NCBI RefSeq assembly: GCF_017874255.1
Contig: NZ_JAGGLD010000001.1
Coordinates: 1,054,001 to 1,118,000, forward strand
DNA length: 64,000 nucleotides
From: Paenibacillus shirakamiensis
GTDB taxonomy: Bacteria > Bacillota > Bacilli > Paenibacillales > Paenibacillaceae
Reading direction: 5' to 3'
Shown here: positions 1-8,325 of the stretch, piece by piece
How the letters are laid out: each line of letters begins with the position of its first letter
Numbering within the stretch: the stretch's first letter is position 1
The notes under the pieces: generated by a model
The model's input: only the letters and a program-made list of their open reading frames with translations
The model's database searches: none
Told to the model about the DNA's origin: nothing
Position numbers and translations under genes: made by a program

Positions 1-327
1 TTCGTCTTTCGTGAGCTTTCCTTTTGCTGTCTGAAGCATTCCTTCAATTTCTTGATAGTCTTCCTGTGTAGCACCGCGTTGCTCAATGGTCGAAGAGGAA
101 CCAAAAATATCATCGGCCAGATAGGAAGCAGCAAGTGCGGCAGACGGAATCAAGAATACTGCTGCCACAATGCCTACTAACATCCGTTTTTTCATAGGGG
201 ATCTACCTCTCTTTTCATTCATATAATGTTGATAGGACTGTTGAACACGTCCATACAATTCGGGTGGGACTTGCATTGTACTTGCCGCTTGGCCAAGCTC
301 TTCACGCAATTGCTTGTCAATGGACAT
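1..327 (-). CDS. Anti-sigma factor-like membrane protein (partial, C-terminus beyond window)
   Basis: The reading frame runs off the left edge, so only the first 109 residues are seen. It starts with ATG at 327, after a GGGAGGAG ribosome site, and overlaps the end of the sigma factor gene by 11 bases, which implies translational coupling. Residues 1-44 are a soluble N-terminal segment (MSIDKQLREELGQ...), followed by one hydrophobic segment at about residues 48-67 (MLVGIVAAVFLIPSAALAA) and then an external part beginning SYLADDIFGS. This layout (short cytoplasmic part, one membrane span, extracytoplasmic domain) and its position directly after an ECF-type sigma gene suggest the cognate anti-sigma factor. 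The YLADDIFGS start of the outer part resembles DUF3600 proteins of Bacillales. An internal ATG at 195 would give only the membrane and outer part; the upstream start is preferred because of the ribosome site and overlap. Confidence 0.7.
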   Translation of the reverse strand, partial: MSIDKQLREELGQAASTMQVPPELYGRVQQSYQHYMNEKRGRSPMKKRMLVGIVAAVFLIPSAALAASYLADDIFGSSSTIEQRGATQEDYQEIEGMLQTAKGKLTKDE

Positions 328-880
328 ACATCTCTCCTCCCGTCATTTCGTAACGATTTCGAAGTTCTTTCATTGCCAGATGATGCCTGGATTTCACAGT
401 ACCCACTGGTATCTGTAGTATGTCAGCAATTTCTTCTAGAGCATAATCGTGAAAATAGCGTAGGATGATGACCACCCGTAGTTTATACGACAACTGGCGG
501 ACTAGACAGAAAAGTTCATGCTGCATTTCAGATTTCAGAACAGCTTTGTCCGTCCACTCTAACTGTTCAATGGTCATCTGGCGATTTCGTTCAAAGAGTC
601 GAATTCGCCGCCAGGCTTTTCTTTTCCAATCTTGGACTTGGCGTATGGTGATCCCGTGCAACCAATATCGGAACTTACGGCTTGAGTCGTATGTGTGAAA
701 CGAACGCCACATTCGCATATACACTTCATTCACAATATCCTCAATGTCCTGTTTATTGTAGACGAGAAAAGCAATCGTCCGATAGACGTCTTGCTGAGTC
801 GCTTGATATACAAGGTGAAAAGCCGACTCATCGCCCAATGCTGCTTTTTCAAGCCATGGAATTAATTCTTTATCATTCAT
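317..880 (-). CDS. RNA polymerase sigma factor, ECF-like sigma-70 family
   Basis: 187 residues, the usual length of ECF sigma factors. Region 2 lies at about residues 20-90, including the DIEDIVNEVYMRMWRSF helix that contacts core polymerase and the -10 element; region 4 lies at about 125-180, with the helix-turn-helix ALEEIADILQIPVGTVKSR. No regions 1 or 3 are seen. It would direct polymerase to a small regulon, probably in response to envelope or other external stress sensed through the membrane protein encoded immediately downstream and overlapping it. Start ATG at 880 has a GAGGGGG ribosome site. A candidate ECF-type promoter just upstream suggests autoregulation. The exact ECF group cannot be told. 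Confidence 0.9.
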   Translation of the reverse strand: MNDKELIPWLEKAALGDESAFHLVYQATQQDVYRTIAFLVYNKQDIEDIVNEVYMRMWRSFHTYDSSRKFRYWLHGITIRQVQDWKRKAWRRIRLFERNRQMTIEQLEWTDKAVLKSEMQHELFCLVRQLSYKLRVVIILRYFHDYALEEIADILQIPVGTVKSRHHLAMKELRNRYEMTGGEMYVH

Positions 881-912
881 GGGGGCCCCCTCTCTAACAT
901 GTTACAATCCTT

Positions 913-940
913 ATTTCGCTCTCACAGGAAAAAAGGTTCA
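913..940 (-). promoter_or_regulatory. Candidate ECF-type promoter of the sigma/anti-sigma operon
   Basis: On the minus strand TGAACC (935-940) is separated by 16 bases from CGAAAT (913-918), 33 bases ahead of the sigma gene start. TGAACC followed by a T-run resembles the -35 AAC motif of Bacillus ECF sigma factors; the -10 is less typical. Autoregulation is inferred. Confidence 0.35.
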
Positions 941-980
941 GTAAGAAACTAAACTTCTTCGAAGTTACTTTAATAAAATA

Positions 981-1001
981 AGCAGGCTGCATTAGCCTGC
1001 T
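981..1001 (-). terminator. Stem-loop, weak terminator downstream of the small membrane protein gene
   Basis: Perfect 8-bp inverted repeat AGCAGGCT/AGCCTGCT with a 5-base loop. On the minus strand it is followed by TATTTTATT, a weak U-rich tail. It sits between the minus-strand small gene at 1189-1389 and the sigma operon and probably separates them. Nothing else is recognised from 1002 to 1188. Confidence 0.5.
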
Positions 1002-1188
1002 CATTAATATGTATTATTCTACTACTATGTCTTATTAGCTCTTCCGCTCGATCCCTCATTTATTAGGCTTTCTTTGTCTCATTTTCGACCCTTACTATTC
1101 TAGATCTAATTATTAGTTCGACACTTCTTGTTTTCTCTCTATAAATTGTGGAATATAGTAGTACTAATGAGTCTCAATTTCTTTATAT

Positions 1189-1389
1189 CTATTTCTTTTT
1201 TTTGAAAAAATCGAACTTAATCACATAATTAAAAAGAAAGGTAATTACAGTAGCTCCAAATGGAATCATCGTGTCCACCCATAGCGGATGCTCTGGTAAT
1301 TTACCGGGAGGAGCATCACTTAATATTGCATAAAGGACAAAACAGTATATTAAGGACAATACCGTACCTGTTATGTTTCTATTTTTCAC
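1189..1389 (-). CDS. Small hypothetical two-span membrane protein
   Basis: 66 residues with a GTG start at 1389 and a GAGG ribosome site about 13 bases upstream, a rather long spacing. Two hydrophobic stretches are visible, about residues 8-25 (TVLSLIYCFVLYAIL) and 39-57 (TMIPFGATVITFLFNYVI), joined by a proline-rich loop (APPGKLPEHPLW), and the protein ends in a basic tail FKKKK. No family is recognised and no function is proposed. It stands alone between a hairpin at 981-1001 and one at 1498-1552. It could be a chance open frame, but the ribosome site, hydrophobic pattern and flanking terminators favour a real gene. Confidence 0.55.
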   Translation of the reverse strand: MKNRNITGTVLSLIYCFVLYAILSDAPPGKLPEHPLWVDTMIPFGATVITFLFNYVIKFDFFKKKK

Positions 1390-1497
1390 AGTTGCTTGTT
1401 CACCTCAATTTCAAATTAAATCAAAGTTATTAACTATTTACCTAAATAAAGTATAACACCATAATATTGCGAAGTTCAGATTTAACTTATATAAAAG

Positions 1498-1552
1498 ACA
1501 CCTCCAAGTAGTCCCCCTGTCCTATGACAGATTTCCTTTTTCTTGGAGGTGT
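1498..1552 (-). terminator. Hairpin downstream of the alcohol dehydrogenase gene
   Basis: An 11-bp perfect inverted repeat (ACACCTCCAAG at 1498-1508, CTTGGAGGTGT at 1542-1552) encloses a second small stem (CTGTC/GACAG). It lies 58 bases after the dehydrogenase stop codon. The tail on the minus strand (CTTTTATA) is only moderately U-rich. Confidence 0.6.
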
Positions 1553-1609
1553 TATTAGTCGGTTTTTACATCTTTATGGCTACTATAGACTTCAGTGGTT
1601 ATTAATAAT

Positions 1610-2659
1610 TTATTCTTGCCCCATTGTACTAATGTCGATTACAAATCGGTACCGAACATCTGAAGCGAGCACCCGCTCCCAAGCTTCATCAATTTGGTCC
1701 GCAGAAATGACCTCAATTTCAGAAGCGATATTGTGTTCAGCACAAAAGTTGAGCATTTCCTGTGTTTCGCGAATTCCGCCTATCATGGATCCAGCAAATG
1801 AGCGGCGATGGGCAATCAAAGAGAATACGTTCACTGCTAACGGATCAGCAGGAGCACCTACATTAACTAAGGTACCATCCAATGCTAGGAGAGAAAGATA
1901 GGCATCGATATTAATCTGCGCACTTACCGTATTCACGATAAGATCAAACGAACCGGCAAGTAGTTTGAATGTTTCTGGGTCGCTTGTTGCATAGTAGTGG
2001 TCCGCTCCTAAGTGGAGACCGTCTTCTTTTTTCTTCAATGACTGTGATAATACAGTCACCTCTGCTCCCATGGCATGGGCGATTTTAACTCCCATATGTC
2101 CGAGCCCACCAAGTCCTACAACGGCAACTTTTTTACCGGGTCCCGCTCCCCAATGGCGCAGTGGCGAATAAGTCGTAATTCCAGCACACAAAAGAGGTGC
2201 TGCGGCATCTAGCGGAATATTGTCAGGAATCTGAACAACGAAATCCTCAGTTACCACGATGTGGGTGGAATATCCTCCTTGCGTAATTTGTCCATATCGA
2301 TCTGTAGATCCGTAGGTACCCGTATTTCCATTGAGGCAATATTGCTCCTCTCCTTGGTGACAATGACTGCATTCTCCGCAGGAGTCAACTAAACAACCTA
2401 CCCCTACCCTGTCGCCTATAGCATATTTAGTTACTTCCGAACCCACTTGACTTACAATACCGGCGATCTCATGTCCCGGAACAAGCGGATAGTTCACGGG
2501 TCCCCATTCTCCACGTGCAGTGTGAATGTCAGAGTGGCAAATGCCAGCGTATTTAATTTCAATAAGGACGTCTTTGGGTTGGAGATTTCGGCGCTCGATC
2601 GTAGTCAGTGAGAATGGACCTTCTGGACTGAATGTAGCGCGTGCATTAACTTTAATCAT
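1610..2659 (-). CDS. Zinc-dependent NAD(P) alcohol dehydrogenase, cinnamyl-alcohol-dehydrogenase-like (CAD) group
   Basis: 349 residues, full length for the zinc-containing MDR superfamily. Catalytic zinc ligands are visible as C41-H42 in [10 protein letters not shown] and the GHE motif in [12 protein letters not shown]; structural zinc cysteines cluster in [15 protein letters not shown]. The nucleotide-binding Rossmann motif is [12 protein letters not shown] at about 180-191. It should interconvert primary alcohols and aldehydes with NADPH or NADH in the cytoplasm. Best resemblance is to the YjgB/YahK and AdhA broad-range aldehyde reductases, which often detoxify aldehydes. ATG at 2659 follows an AGGAGG site at 9-base spacing. 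It is monocistronic: terminators flank it on both sides. Confidence 0.9.
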   Translation of the reverse strand: MIKVNARATFSPEGPFSLTTIERRNLQPKDVLIEIKYAGICHSDIHTARGEWGPVNYPLVPGHEIAGIVSQVGSEVTKYAIGDRVGVGCLVDSCGECSHCHQGEEQYCLNGNTGTYGSTDRYGQITQGGYSTHIVVTEDFVVQIPDNIPLDAAAPLLCAGITTYSPLRHWGAGPGKKVAVVGLGGLGHMGVKIAHAMGAEVTVLSQSLKKKEDGLHLGADHYYATSDPETFKLLAGSFDLIVNTVSAQINIDAYLSLLALDGTLVNVGAPADPLAVNVFSLIAHRRSFAGSMIGGIRETQEMLNFCAEHNIASEIEVISADQIDEAWERVLASDVRYRFVIDISTMGQE

Positions 2660-2937
2660 ACATGTAGACCTCCTGAAATTATAAATATATTAGGTATGAT
2701 GTGTTCCAGTTGAGAAGATACTTTGCTTACCGTCGTAATTAAATATAAATGATTAGGCTAAATGCAATACTTTATCCGCCCGTCGCCGACTTTTATTACC
2801 GAGGGTCATACCCTTTGGATGAATGTAATAAATAACATTTCATCCATAACAATCCTCCTACATTTCTCTGAAATTTACAACAGTAATCGTAATATGAATT
2901 TTCTTTCTCTTTATATCGGATGATCCAAATTCCACAT
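2660..2937. other. Intergenic region upstream of the dehydrogenase gene
   Basis: AT-rich leader without a recognisable gene. It must hold the dehydrogenase promoter, but no convincing -35/-10 pair was found. One small interrupted palindrome, AGGGT-CAT-ACCCT at 2802-2814, could be a regulator site; this is a guess. Confidence 0.3.
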
Positions 2938-2985
2938 AAAAAACCACTAATATTGAAGGGCCAATTCTCCCATTAATATTAGTGG
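2938..2985 (-). terminator. Rho-independent terminator of the glycan-utilisation operon
   Basis: Perfect 11-bp stem CCACTAATATT/AATATTAGTGG (2944-2954 and 2975-2985) followed on the minus strand by TTTTTT (2938-2943). It lies just after the last gene of the 9666-3008 operon. Confidence 0.85.
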
Positions 2986-3007
2986 CTATGACAAAATATC
3001 CTCTATC

Positions 3008-4456
3008 TTAATTCACCTGTACTACTGACCATTGCTGATTATTCTGCAAGAGATCATCCCACTGAATAAGCTGCGTACCTGGGTTAGTTGAAGAGCCAAT
3101 TACATCCACTGGTTTCAAACTGTTCATATTCATCATTTTAAAATATACGCCCTCTGTACTCTGTAGAGACCATTGCTGGGATACCTCTCCTGTGTTACCC
3201 CACTGAATAATATTGCTTTCAGAAGCAATTGTACCGTTAGCGACAGCTAGCACCTTGCCACTATTTCGATTGATTAGCTGATAGTTACCATTTCCAATGG
3301 GTACGAACTTCCAATGCTGGTTCCATCCCGCATTATCCGTATATTGAATGATATTACCTCCATCCACAGTAGACTTGCCACTTACATCTAAGACTAATCC
3401 ACTATTTCTATTGACAATTTTATACCAAGAATTTGTATTCATTGTGGTGAAGCTAGAAGGTATGCTGAAAAGACCTGCTGTGGCATCCAGATTCCAATGA
3501 TCGAACCAACCATACGCAATTTGATTGCCTTCAATTCTTAATGGCAACCAGACGTACCGAGAGTCCTGCAAATTATAACGATTCCATCGGTCAGCTAAGT
3601 ATAAATACGTCGTACCGCTGGTACCTTCAATAGGCATGACGAATGTGGATTGTGAATTATAATTATTGCTGTTGCCAATGGTCTTCCACTCACTCCAAGA
3701 ACTTCCCATAGAGGTAGCGGATACATATTGCTGGGTTGTAGGATCCCAACCCTTTTGTCTAGAGGTTAGGATGAAATACATCCCATTCTTTTTGACTACT
3801 GCGGGTGCTTCCAAGTATACATTGCTCCAAGAATTTACGATGCTGGATACACTCATATAATCCGAACTTAATTTGAATATTGTAAAGTTCGCATTTGCAT
3901 CCGTTGCTCCCATTAGATAAGCCGCACCATCCGTATCTTTGTAAATGGTCATATCACGAATTTCATGATTCAGGGGCCGATATGAACCTTGGTACGTCCA
4001 AGGTCCAGTAATGGAGGAACTGGTTGCAACCCCAACTTTAGCGTCACAATAACATGAGTTATCAATATGCATGTACATCACGAACTTGTTGGTACTGTTG
4101 TTATATATAATTTTGGGACGTTCTACAATACGATCGTTCGTCAAATCACCAGATACCTGCGGACTTAGTGCTTGAACTTCAAATTTGAAATTAACAAAAT
4201 CTGTAGTGGAATAAATATTGACGCCTCTGAACTTACCACTATCGGTAATTCCTGTCTTGTCTTCACCAACCCAGTAGTACGTACTCCCCACCTTAATCAT
4301 TCCACCACCATGCGCTTGAATAAAATTACCATTCGTATCATTCCATGGTGTTCCTGGTACGATGATGTTACTAGCTGCCATAACCTTATTTGGAGAAAAC
4401 ACAACAACTGCGATGAAAAGAAGGGCCAGATATTTAATCAATTTAGTCATAGACAT
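3008..4456 (-). CDS. Secreted GH43-like glycosidase (exo-beta-1,3-galactanase type) with ricin-type lectin domain
   Basis: 482 residues. A signal peptide covers about residues 1-28 (lysine-containing start, hydrophobic core YLALLFIAVVVF, cleavage near MAAS). Residues about 30-335 form a five-bladed propeller domain of the GH43 type, with the opening IQAHGGGMIKVGSTYYWVGE typical of exo-beta-1,3-galactanases; acidic positions such as the D in DRIVERPKIIY and E in YLEAPAVVKKNG are candidates for the catalytic set. Residues about 340-482 are a ricin B-type trefoil (CBM13-like) with repeated QW signatures (NQHWKF, SQQWSL, NQQWSV). The likely role is extracellular trimming of beta-1,3-galactan side chains. 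It is the last gene of the operon, 30 bases after the GH20 gene; ATG at 4456 has a GAGGAG site. Substrate assignment is by family resemblance only. Confidence 0.8.
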   Translation of the reverse strand: MSMTKLIKYLALLFIAVVVFSPNKVMAASNIIVPGTPWNDTNGNFIQAHGGGMIKVGSTYYWVGEDKTGITDSGKFRGVNIYSTTDFVNFKFEVQALSPQVSGDLTNDRIVERPKIIYNNSTNKFVMYMHIDNSCYCDAKVGVATSSSITGPWTYQGSYRPLNHEIRDMTIYKDTDGAAYLMGATDANANFTIFKLSSDYMSVSSIVNSWSNVYLEAPAVVKKNGMYFILTSRQKGWDPTTQQYVSATSMGSSWSEWKTIGNSNNYNSQSTFVMPIEGTSGTTYLYLADRWNRYNLQDSRYVWLPLRIEGNQIAYGWFDHWNLDATAGLFSIPSSFTTMNTNSWYKIVNRNSGLVLDVSGKSTVDGGNIIQYTDNAGWNQHWKFVPIGNGNYQLINRNSGKVLAVANGTIASESNIIQWGNTGEVSQQWSLQSTEGVYFKMMNMNSLKPVDVIGSSTNPGTQLIQWDDLLQNNQQWSVVQVN

Positions 4457-4486
4457 TGAGATTGCTCCTCTTCATTTAGATTAGAA

Positions 4487-6409
4487 TTATGCAGGGTTAA
4501 ACATACAGTTGGCGCTTACAATTTGGTGATAAGTTCCTCTTCCTAGTGTGCCATCACTAAATCCCCATTCGTCATCGAAAGGAAGTCGTTCGACCTCAAG
4601 TTCTGGAAGCGATTTCACGTTTTCTTGTAAATAGTCTTCCATTCGCTCAACGGTGCTCTGAAGCCGAATCAGTATCGAACCATATCTCATGTCGATAACT
4701 TCCCAACCAAATGGCTTAAAATCTTGGAACCACAATTTTTGATGGAGTTGACGGAGTCGGTTCATCTGAGGGATTAGACTCTGTATCTCCTGCTTCAATT
4801 GTTCAAGGACGGGGCGCTGTTTTTGCTCATATGCCGTTTTAAGACGTAATCCCATTGTGCATTTTTTACTTAGAACCTTGGCTAGCTCCCTGTACCATTC
4901 GAACATATGTCGATTATTAGGGTTACGATGTACTGAGACCTCAAGACGCTCAGCCAAGTCACGATAGTGATCTTCAAGTGGAATGCCTGCTATATTTGCA
5001 TCATAGAGCCCGATTAGAACATCCTGCCACAGTAAAAACTTAGATGGATTGGACTCTCTTCCATTCCCCGGCTCTACACCCGGCGTCTCATCAAAAAGGC
5101 CAAGATTCAGAAAGTCACGTGCTTCTCCTCCCGTGCAAAAACGAAATCTAGATTCTAGTCTTCCTTCATCTATAGCTTCAGCATATGCATATTCTGCGTA
5201 AAGTTGAAGGCCAAACCATGCAGCCATCCATGGCGTCTCAGCCCCATTATCCCCCCACATCGTAGCTACGACCTCCTGTACTCCCTTATTCTTACAAGCT
5301 TGGAGCGCTGGGATCGTGGTTGAGAGCATCTTTCCCATATTGGGTGCAAGACCATTCCAAGTCCATACACCACCAGCAAAAATTAAGGGCCGGCCAATAT
5401 CAAAATGTTTTTGAATAGAAGATTCGTAGAAATCCTGTTCCGTGTGATAATAATCCCAATACATCAGGCTGATCCCCTCTGGAATCTCCTTGAGGGCCTC
5501 CATTGGAATTACGTCATCTTCGTAAAGTTCTCCATTGCGCGGACCTTGATGGAAGTACATGTCGCTCCAGATCATAGGATCTAGCCCAAGACGCTCTGTT
5601 ATGTGCAGCACATGTTGCAAATGATCATTCATTAATTTGAAGCGTTGCTGGTAGCCGTTATGTTTTAGAAATTTCCCTAATCCTAGCTGGTGTGCCTCAT
5701 CCATGCCAATGTGGATGCGTTTAGTTCGGAAGGGTGACGAAGCAGAGCGAATCATGTGTTCAATAAATGTATAGGTTTCCTTCTTTCCGACTAATAAAAT
5801 ATCCGAAGTATCCTTGATTTCAGCAGCATAGTTCCATTTAAGAGCTTCCGTTAAGTGAGCCAGTGTCTGAATACAAGGAATAGCCTCAATTCCCATTTCA
5901 TAAGCAAAGTCATCAATCTCTCGTAACTCCTGTTGACTATAACGCCCCCTCATATAGCCAAAGTAAGGATATTCATCAACTTCATAGGTATCCTCGGTAT
6001 ATAACATGACTTGATTTATACCCATTAAAGACAACGTTACCAAAGCACTTTGAATAGATTTCACGGTGGGTACAGCATTACGAGATACATCGAACAAGGT
6101 ACCTACTGATTGGAACTGAGGTGTTTCACAGATGCTAAAAGACTGCTGCTGCAAATCCATATTACAAAATACAGTATTTATTTTCTCCGCCCATAAACCA
6201 AAGGCACGGAAGGCATGATGATTTTTTTCGTATCGAATTATGCCTGCTTGACCATTCCATTCGACCTCCAGAGGTCCTTCACGTTGCTGCCATGCCAAAG
6301 TGACGGCATCTGCATGATTCTCTGAAATGATATGGAGATCAAGGCGATCTGCTAAACGGGATAAACCGGTTAGTAGACTAGCGTATTCGCCGCTAAAATG
6401 AATTTTCAT
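4487..6409 (-). CDS. GH20-like beta-N-acetylhexosaminidase, cytoplasmic
   Basis: 640 residues and no signal peptide, so it probably acts inside the cell on imported oligosaccharides. About residues 1-100 form an N-terminal domain before the catalytic barrel; the barrel follows with the GH20 signature Asp-Glu pair in RIHIGMDEAHQLG (about residues 236-237). GH20 enzymes remove terminal GlcNAc or GalNAc by substrate-assisted catalysis. The C-terminal 150 residues are helical and unusual in sequence. Its partner in the operon carries a secreted signal, suggesting outside cutting, import and then inside cutting. ATG at 6409 has an AAAGGAG site. Alternative activities in GH20 (lacto-N-biosidase) are possible. 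Confidence 0.8.
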   Translation of the reverse strand: MKIHFSGEYASLLTGLSRLADRLDLHIISENHADAVTLAWQQREGPLEVEWNGQAGIIRYEKNHHAFRAFGLWAEKINTVFCNMDLQQQSFSICETPQFQSVGTLFDVSRNAVPTVKSIQSALVTLSLMGINQVMLYTEDTYEVDEYPYFGYMRGRYSQQELREIDDFAYEMGIEAIPCIQTLAHLTEALKWNYAAEIKDTSDILLVGKKETYTFIEHMIRSASSPFRTKRIHIGMDEAHQLGLGKFLKHNGYQQRFKLMNDHLQHVLHITERLGLDPMIWSDMYFHQGPRNGELYEDDVIPMEALKEIPEGISLMYWDYYHTEQDFYESSIQKHFDIGRPLIFAGGVWTWNGLAPNMGKMLSTTIPALQACKNKGVQEVVATMWGDNGAETPWMAAWFGLQLYAEYAYAEAIDEGRLESRFRFCTGGEARDFLNLGLFDETPGVEPGNGRESNPSKFLLWQDVLIGLYDANIAGIPLEDHYRDLAERLEVSVHRNPNNRHMFEWYRELAKVLSKKCTMGLRLKTAYEQKQRPVLEQLKQEIQSLIPQMNRLRQLHQKLWFQDFKPFGWEVIDMRYGSILIRLQSTVERMEDYLQENVKSLPELEVERLPFDDEWGFSDGTLGRGTYHQIVSANCMFNPA

Positions 6410-6514
6410 TCTATCCTCTCCTTTTGTAATTTCTCATAACTTGATGCCATAGATTCTATCTGCTTTAGGACCATGTCGATCGATACAGTATTTGCATCTC
6501 AGAAACTCAAGGTA

Positions 6515-7339
6515 TTAACCTTTAACCGCACCTGCAGTAATCCCTTTGGTGATTTGCTCATTGAACAGAGCATAAATGACAATAGCAGGTATAGAGGTCA
6601 GTACCATGACAGCAAATTGGGAGCCATAATCTGAGGAATACTGCCCAGCAAAGTTCATAACAGAAAAAGGCAAAGTCTTTAAGGAATCCTTACTCAAAAA
6701 GGTTGCTGCCATAATGAACTCATTCCAGCAACTAATGAATGTAGTCACAGCAATAGTAACGAGCGCTGGCATGGTCAATGGCATAATGATACGAAATACG
6801 ATTTGATAAATGTTGCAACCATCTATGACGGCAGATTCCTCTAATTCCTTAGGCAGACTCCGTAGGAAGCCTGATAAAATAAAAGTACCTAAGGGAACGG
6901 ATACGGCCGTATAAGGAAGAATCAAACCTAGATAGGAATCAGTTAGATGCATCGTTTTAAAGATAGCGAAATTCGGAATCAATGTAGCGTGGATCGGAAT
7001 CATAATGCCAAGAAGAATAATGGAGAAAAATAGACCTCGCAACTTCCACTGCATGCGGGTAAAAGCATAGCCAAGCAATAATGAAAAGACGACAGTTAAT
7101 ACAATTGTGGTAGTCGATACTAGCACACTATTAAACAAATACTTAGGGAATTTCCCGTCGATCCAGGCGTTAGTATAATTTATCCATTCCGGGGAGGTAG
7201 GCCATTTTAATATGGCTGATCCAAAGAAATCGCTACTTTTCAGAAAAGAAAAATCTACAAGCCATATTAGCGGGAATAGTTGTCCAAAAGCGACCGTGAG
7301 AAATAGAATCCATACGATTGATCTATTCCAAGTTTTCAT
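6515..7339 (-). CDS. Carbohydrate ABC transporter permease, MalG/UgpE-like (CUT1)
   Basis: 274 residues with about six hydrophobic spans; the first is WILFLTVAFGQLFPLIWLVDF near residue 10. The cytoplasmic EAA loop is readable as ELEESAVIDGCNIYQIVFRIIMPLTMPAL, the contact site for the ATPase subunit. It pairs with the permease encoded just upstream (26-base gap) to form the channel of a sugar importer. No ATPase gene lies in the operon, which is usual for Bacillales CUT1 systems that share one MsmX-type ATPase. ATG at 7339 follows CGGAGG. Confidence 0.92.
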   Translation of the reverse strand: MKTWNRSIVWILFLTVAFGQLFPLIWLVDFSFLKSSDFFGSAILKWPTSPEWINYTNAWIDGKFPKYLFNSVLVSTTTIVLTVVFSLLLGYAFTRMQWKLRGLFFSIILLGIMIPIHATLIPNFAIFKTMHLTDSYLGLILPYTAVSVPLGTFILSGFLRSLPKELEESAVIDGCNIYQIVFRIIMPLTMPALVTIAVTTFISCWNEFIMAATFLSKDSLKTLPFSVMNFAGQYSSDYGSQFAVMVLTSIPAIVIYALFNEQITKGITAGAVKG

Positions 7340-7365
7340 GTTAACTACCTCCGTCCCGCAAAATA

Positions 7366-8250
7366 TTAAGCGTTCTCACTTGGGATAAATCTATTACTTA
7401 AATACGTAGCTAAAAGGCATACAATAATGAACAAAATAGAAATGGCATTTGCATAACCATACTGACTTGCAGAAAAGGCCTTGTTATATAAATAGACGCC
7501 TAAAAATTGGGTTGCATCTCCAGGTCCGCCATTCGTAGTGAGGAATACGGTTTCCATCTGTTTGAGAGCTGTAATCATAGCTAACGTAACTTGAACTGCT
7601 ATGACCGGTGCAAGTAACGGAATCGTAATTTTCCAATGTAGTCTGATACCAGAAGCTCCATCTAAATGTGCCGCTTCATATAAATCCTCGGGAATGCCTT
7701 TAATACCTGAATAATAAAAGAGTAATCCCCATCCGAAGCCAGACCATATAAGTATGAATAATAAAGAAATGAGTGCAGTCGATGTATCTCCCAACCAAGC
7801 ATGCTTCCAACTGCTTAATCCGACGATATCTAATAATTTATTCACTATACCGAAGGAAGGATCCAGAAGATTGAGCCACATTCTCGAAATGACCACAACG
7901 GAAATGACGCAAGGGATAAAAAAGATAGTCCTGAATATCTTCTCAGCCTTACCCCCGAGCCTATCCAACAGGATAGCAAACAGAATGCATACTGGATGTT
8001 GCAAAATGATATAACCAAGTCCCAACAAAACTGCATTTAAAAGTGATCTCCAGAACCTCGAATCATGTAACAGCAATTCTTTGTAGTTCTCAAATCCAAC
8101 CATAGTAAGTTGCGTACCGGGGCCAAGTGTATCTGTAAAGGAATAATAAAAACTTAGAACAATAGGAGCCAAGAATGTAAGGGCAAACAAAACTATCCCT
8201 GGAAATACGAACAAAAAAATAGCTACCTTGTTGCTTAATACTTTTCGCAT
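7366..8250 (-). CDS. Carbohydrate ABC transporter permease, MalF/UgpA-like (CUT1)
   Basis: 294 residues from the chosen ATG at 8250. The frame is open 18 codons further up (to 8304), but 8250 is preceded by a GGAG ribosome site at 8-base spacing and begins MRKVLSNKVAIFLF, a typical permease start. Six spans are visible and the EAA loop reads DLYEAAHLDGASGIRLHWKI. It forms the heterodimeric membrane channel with the next gene and works with the lipoprotein encoded upstream. Confidence 0.92.
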   Translation of the reverse strand: MRKVLSNKVAIFLFVFPGIVLFALTFLAPIVLSFYYSFTDTLGPGTQLTMVGFENYKELLLHDSRFWRSLLNAVLLGLGYIILQHPVCILFAILLDRLGGKAEKIFRTIFFIPCVISVVVISRMWLNLLDPSFGIVNKLLDIVGLSSWKHAWLGDTSTALISLLFILIWSGFGWGLLFYYSGIKGIPEDLYEAAHLDGASGIRLHWKITIPLLAPVIAVQVTLAMITALKQMETVFLTTNGGPGDATQFLGVYLYNKAFSASQYGYANAISILFIIVCLLATYLSNRFIPSENA

Positions 8251-8325
8251 CGTGGTCACTCCAATCCTAGATATAATTAAGGACAGGTGCTCGAACCTGC
8301 CCATAATTACACATCTATACTATGT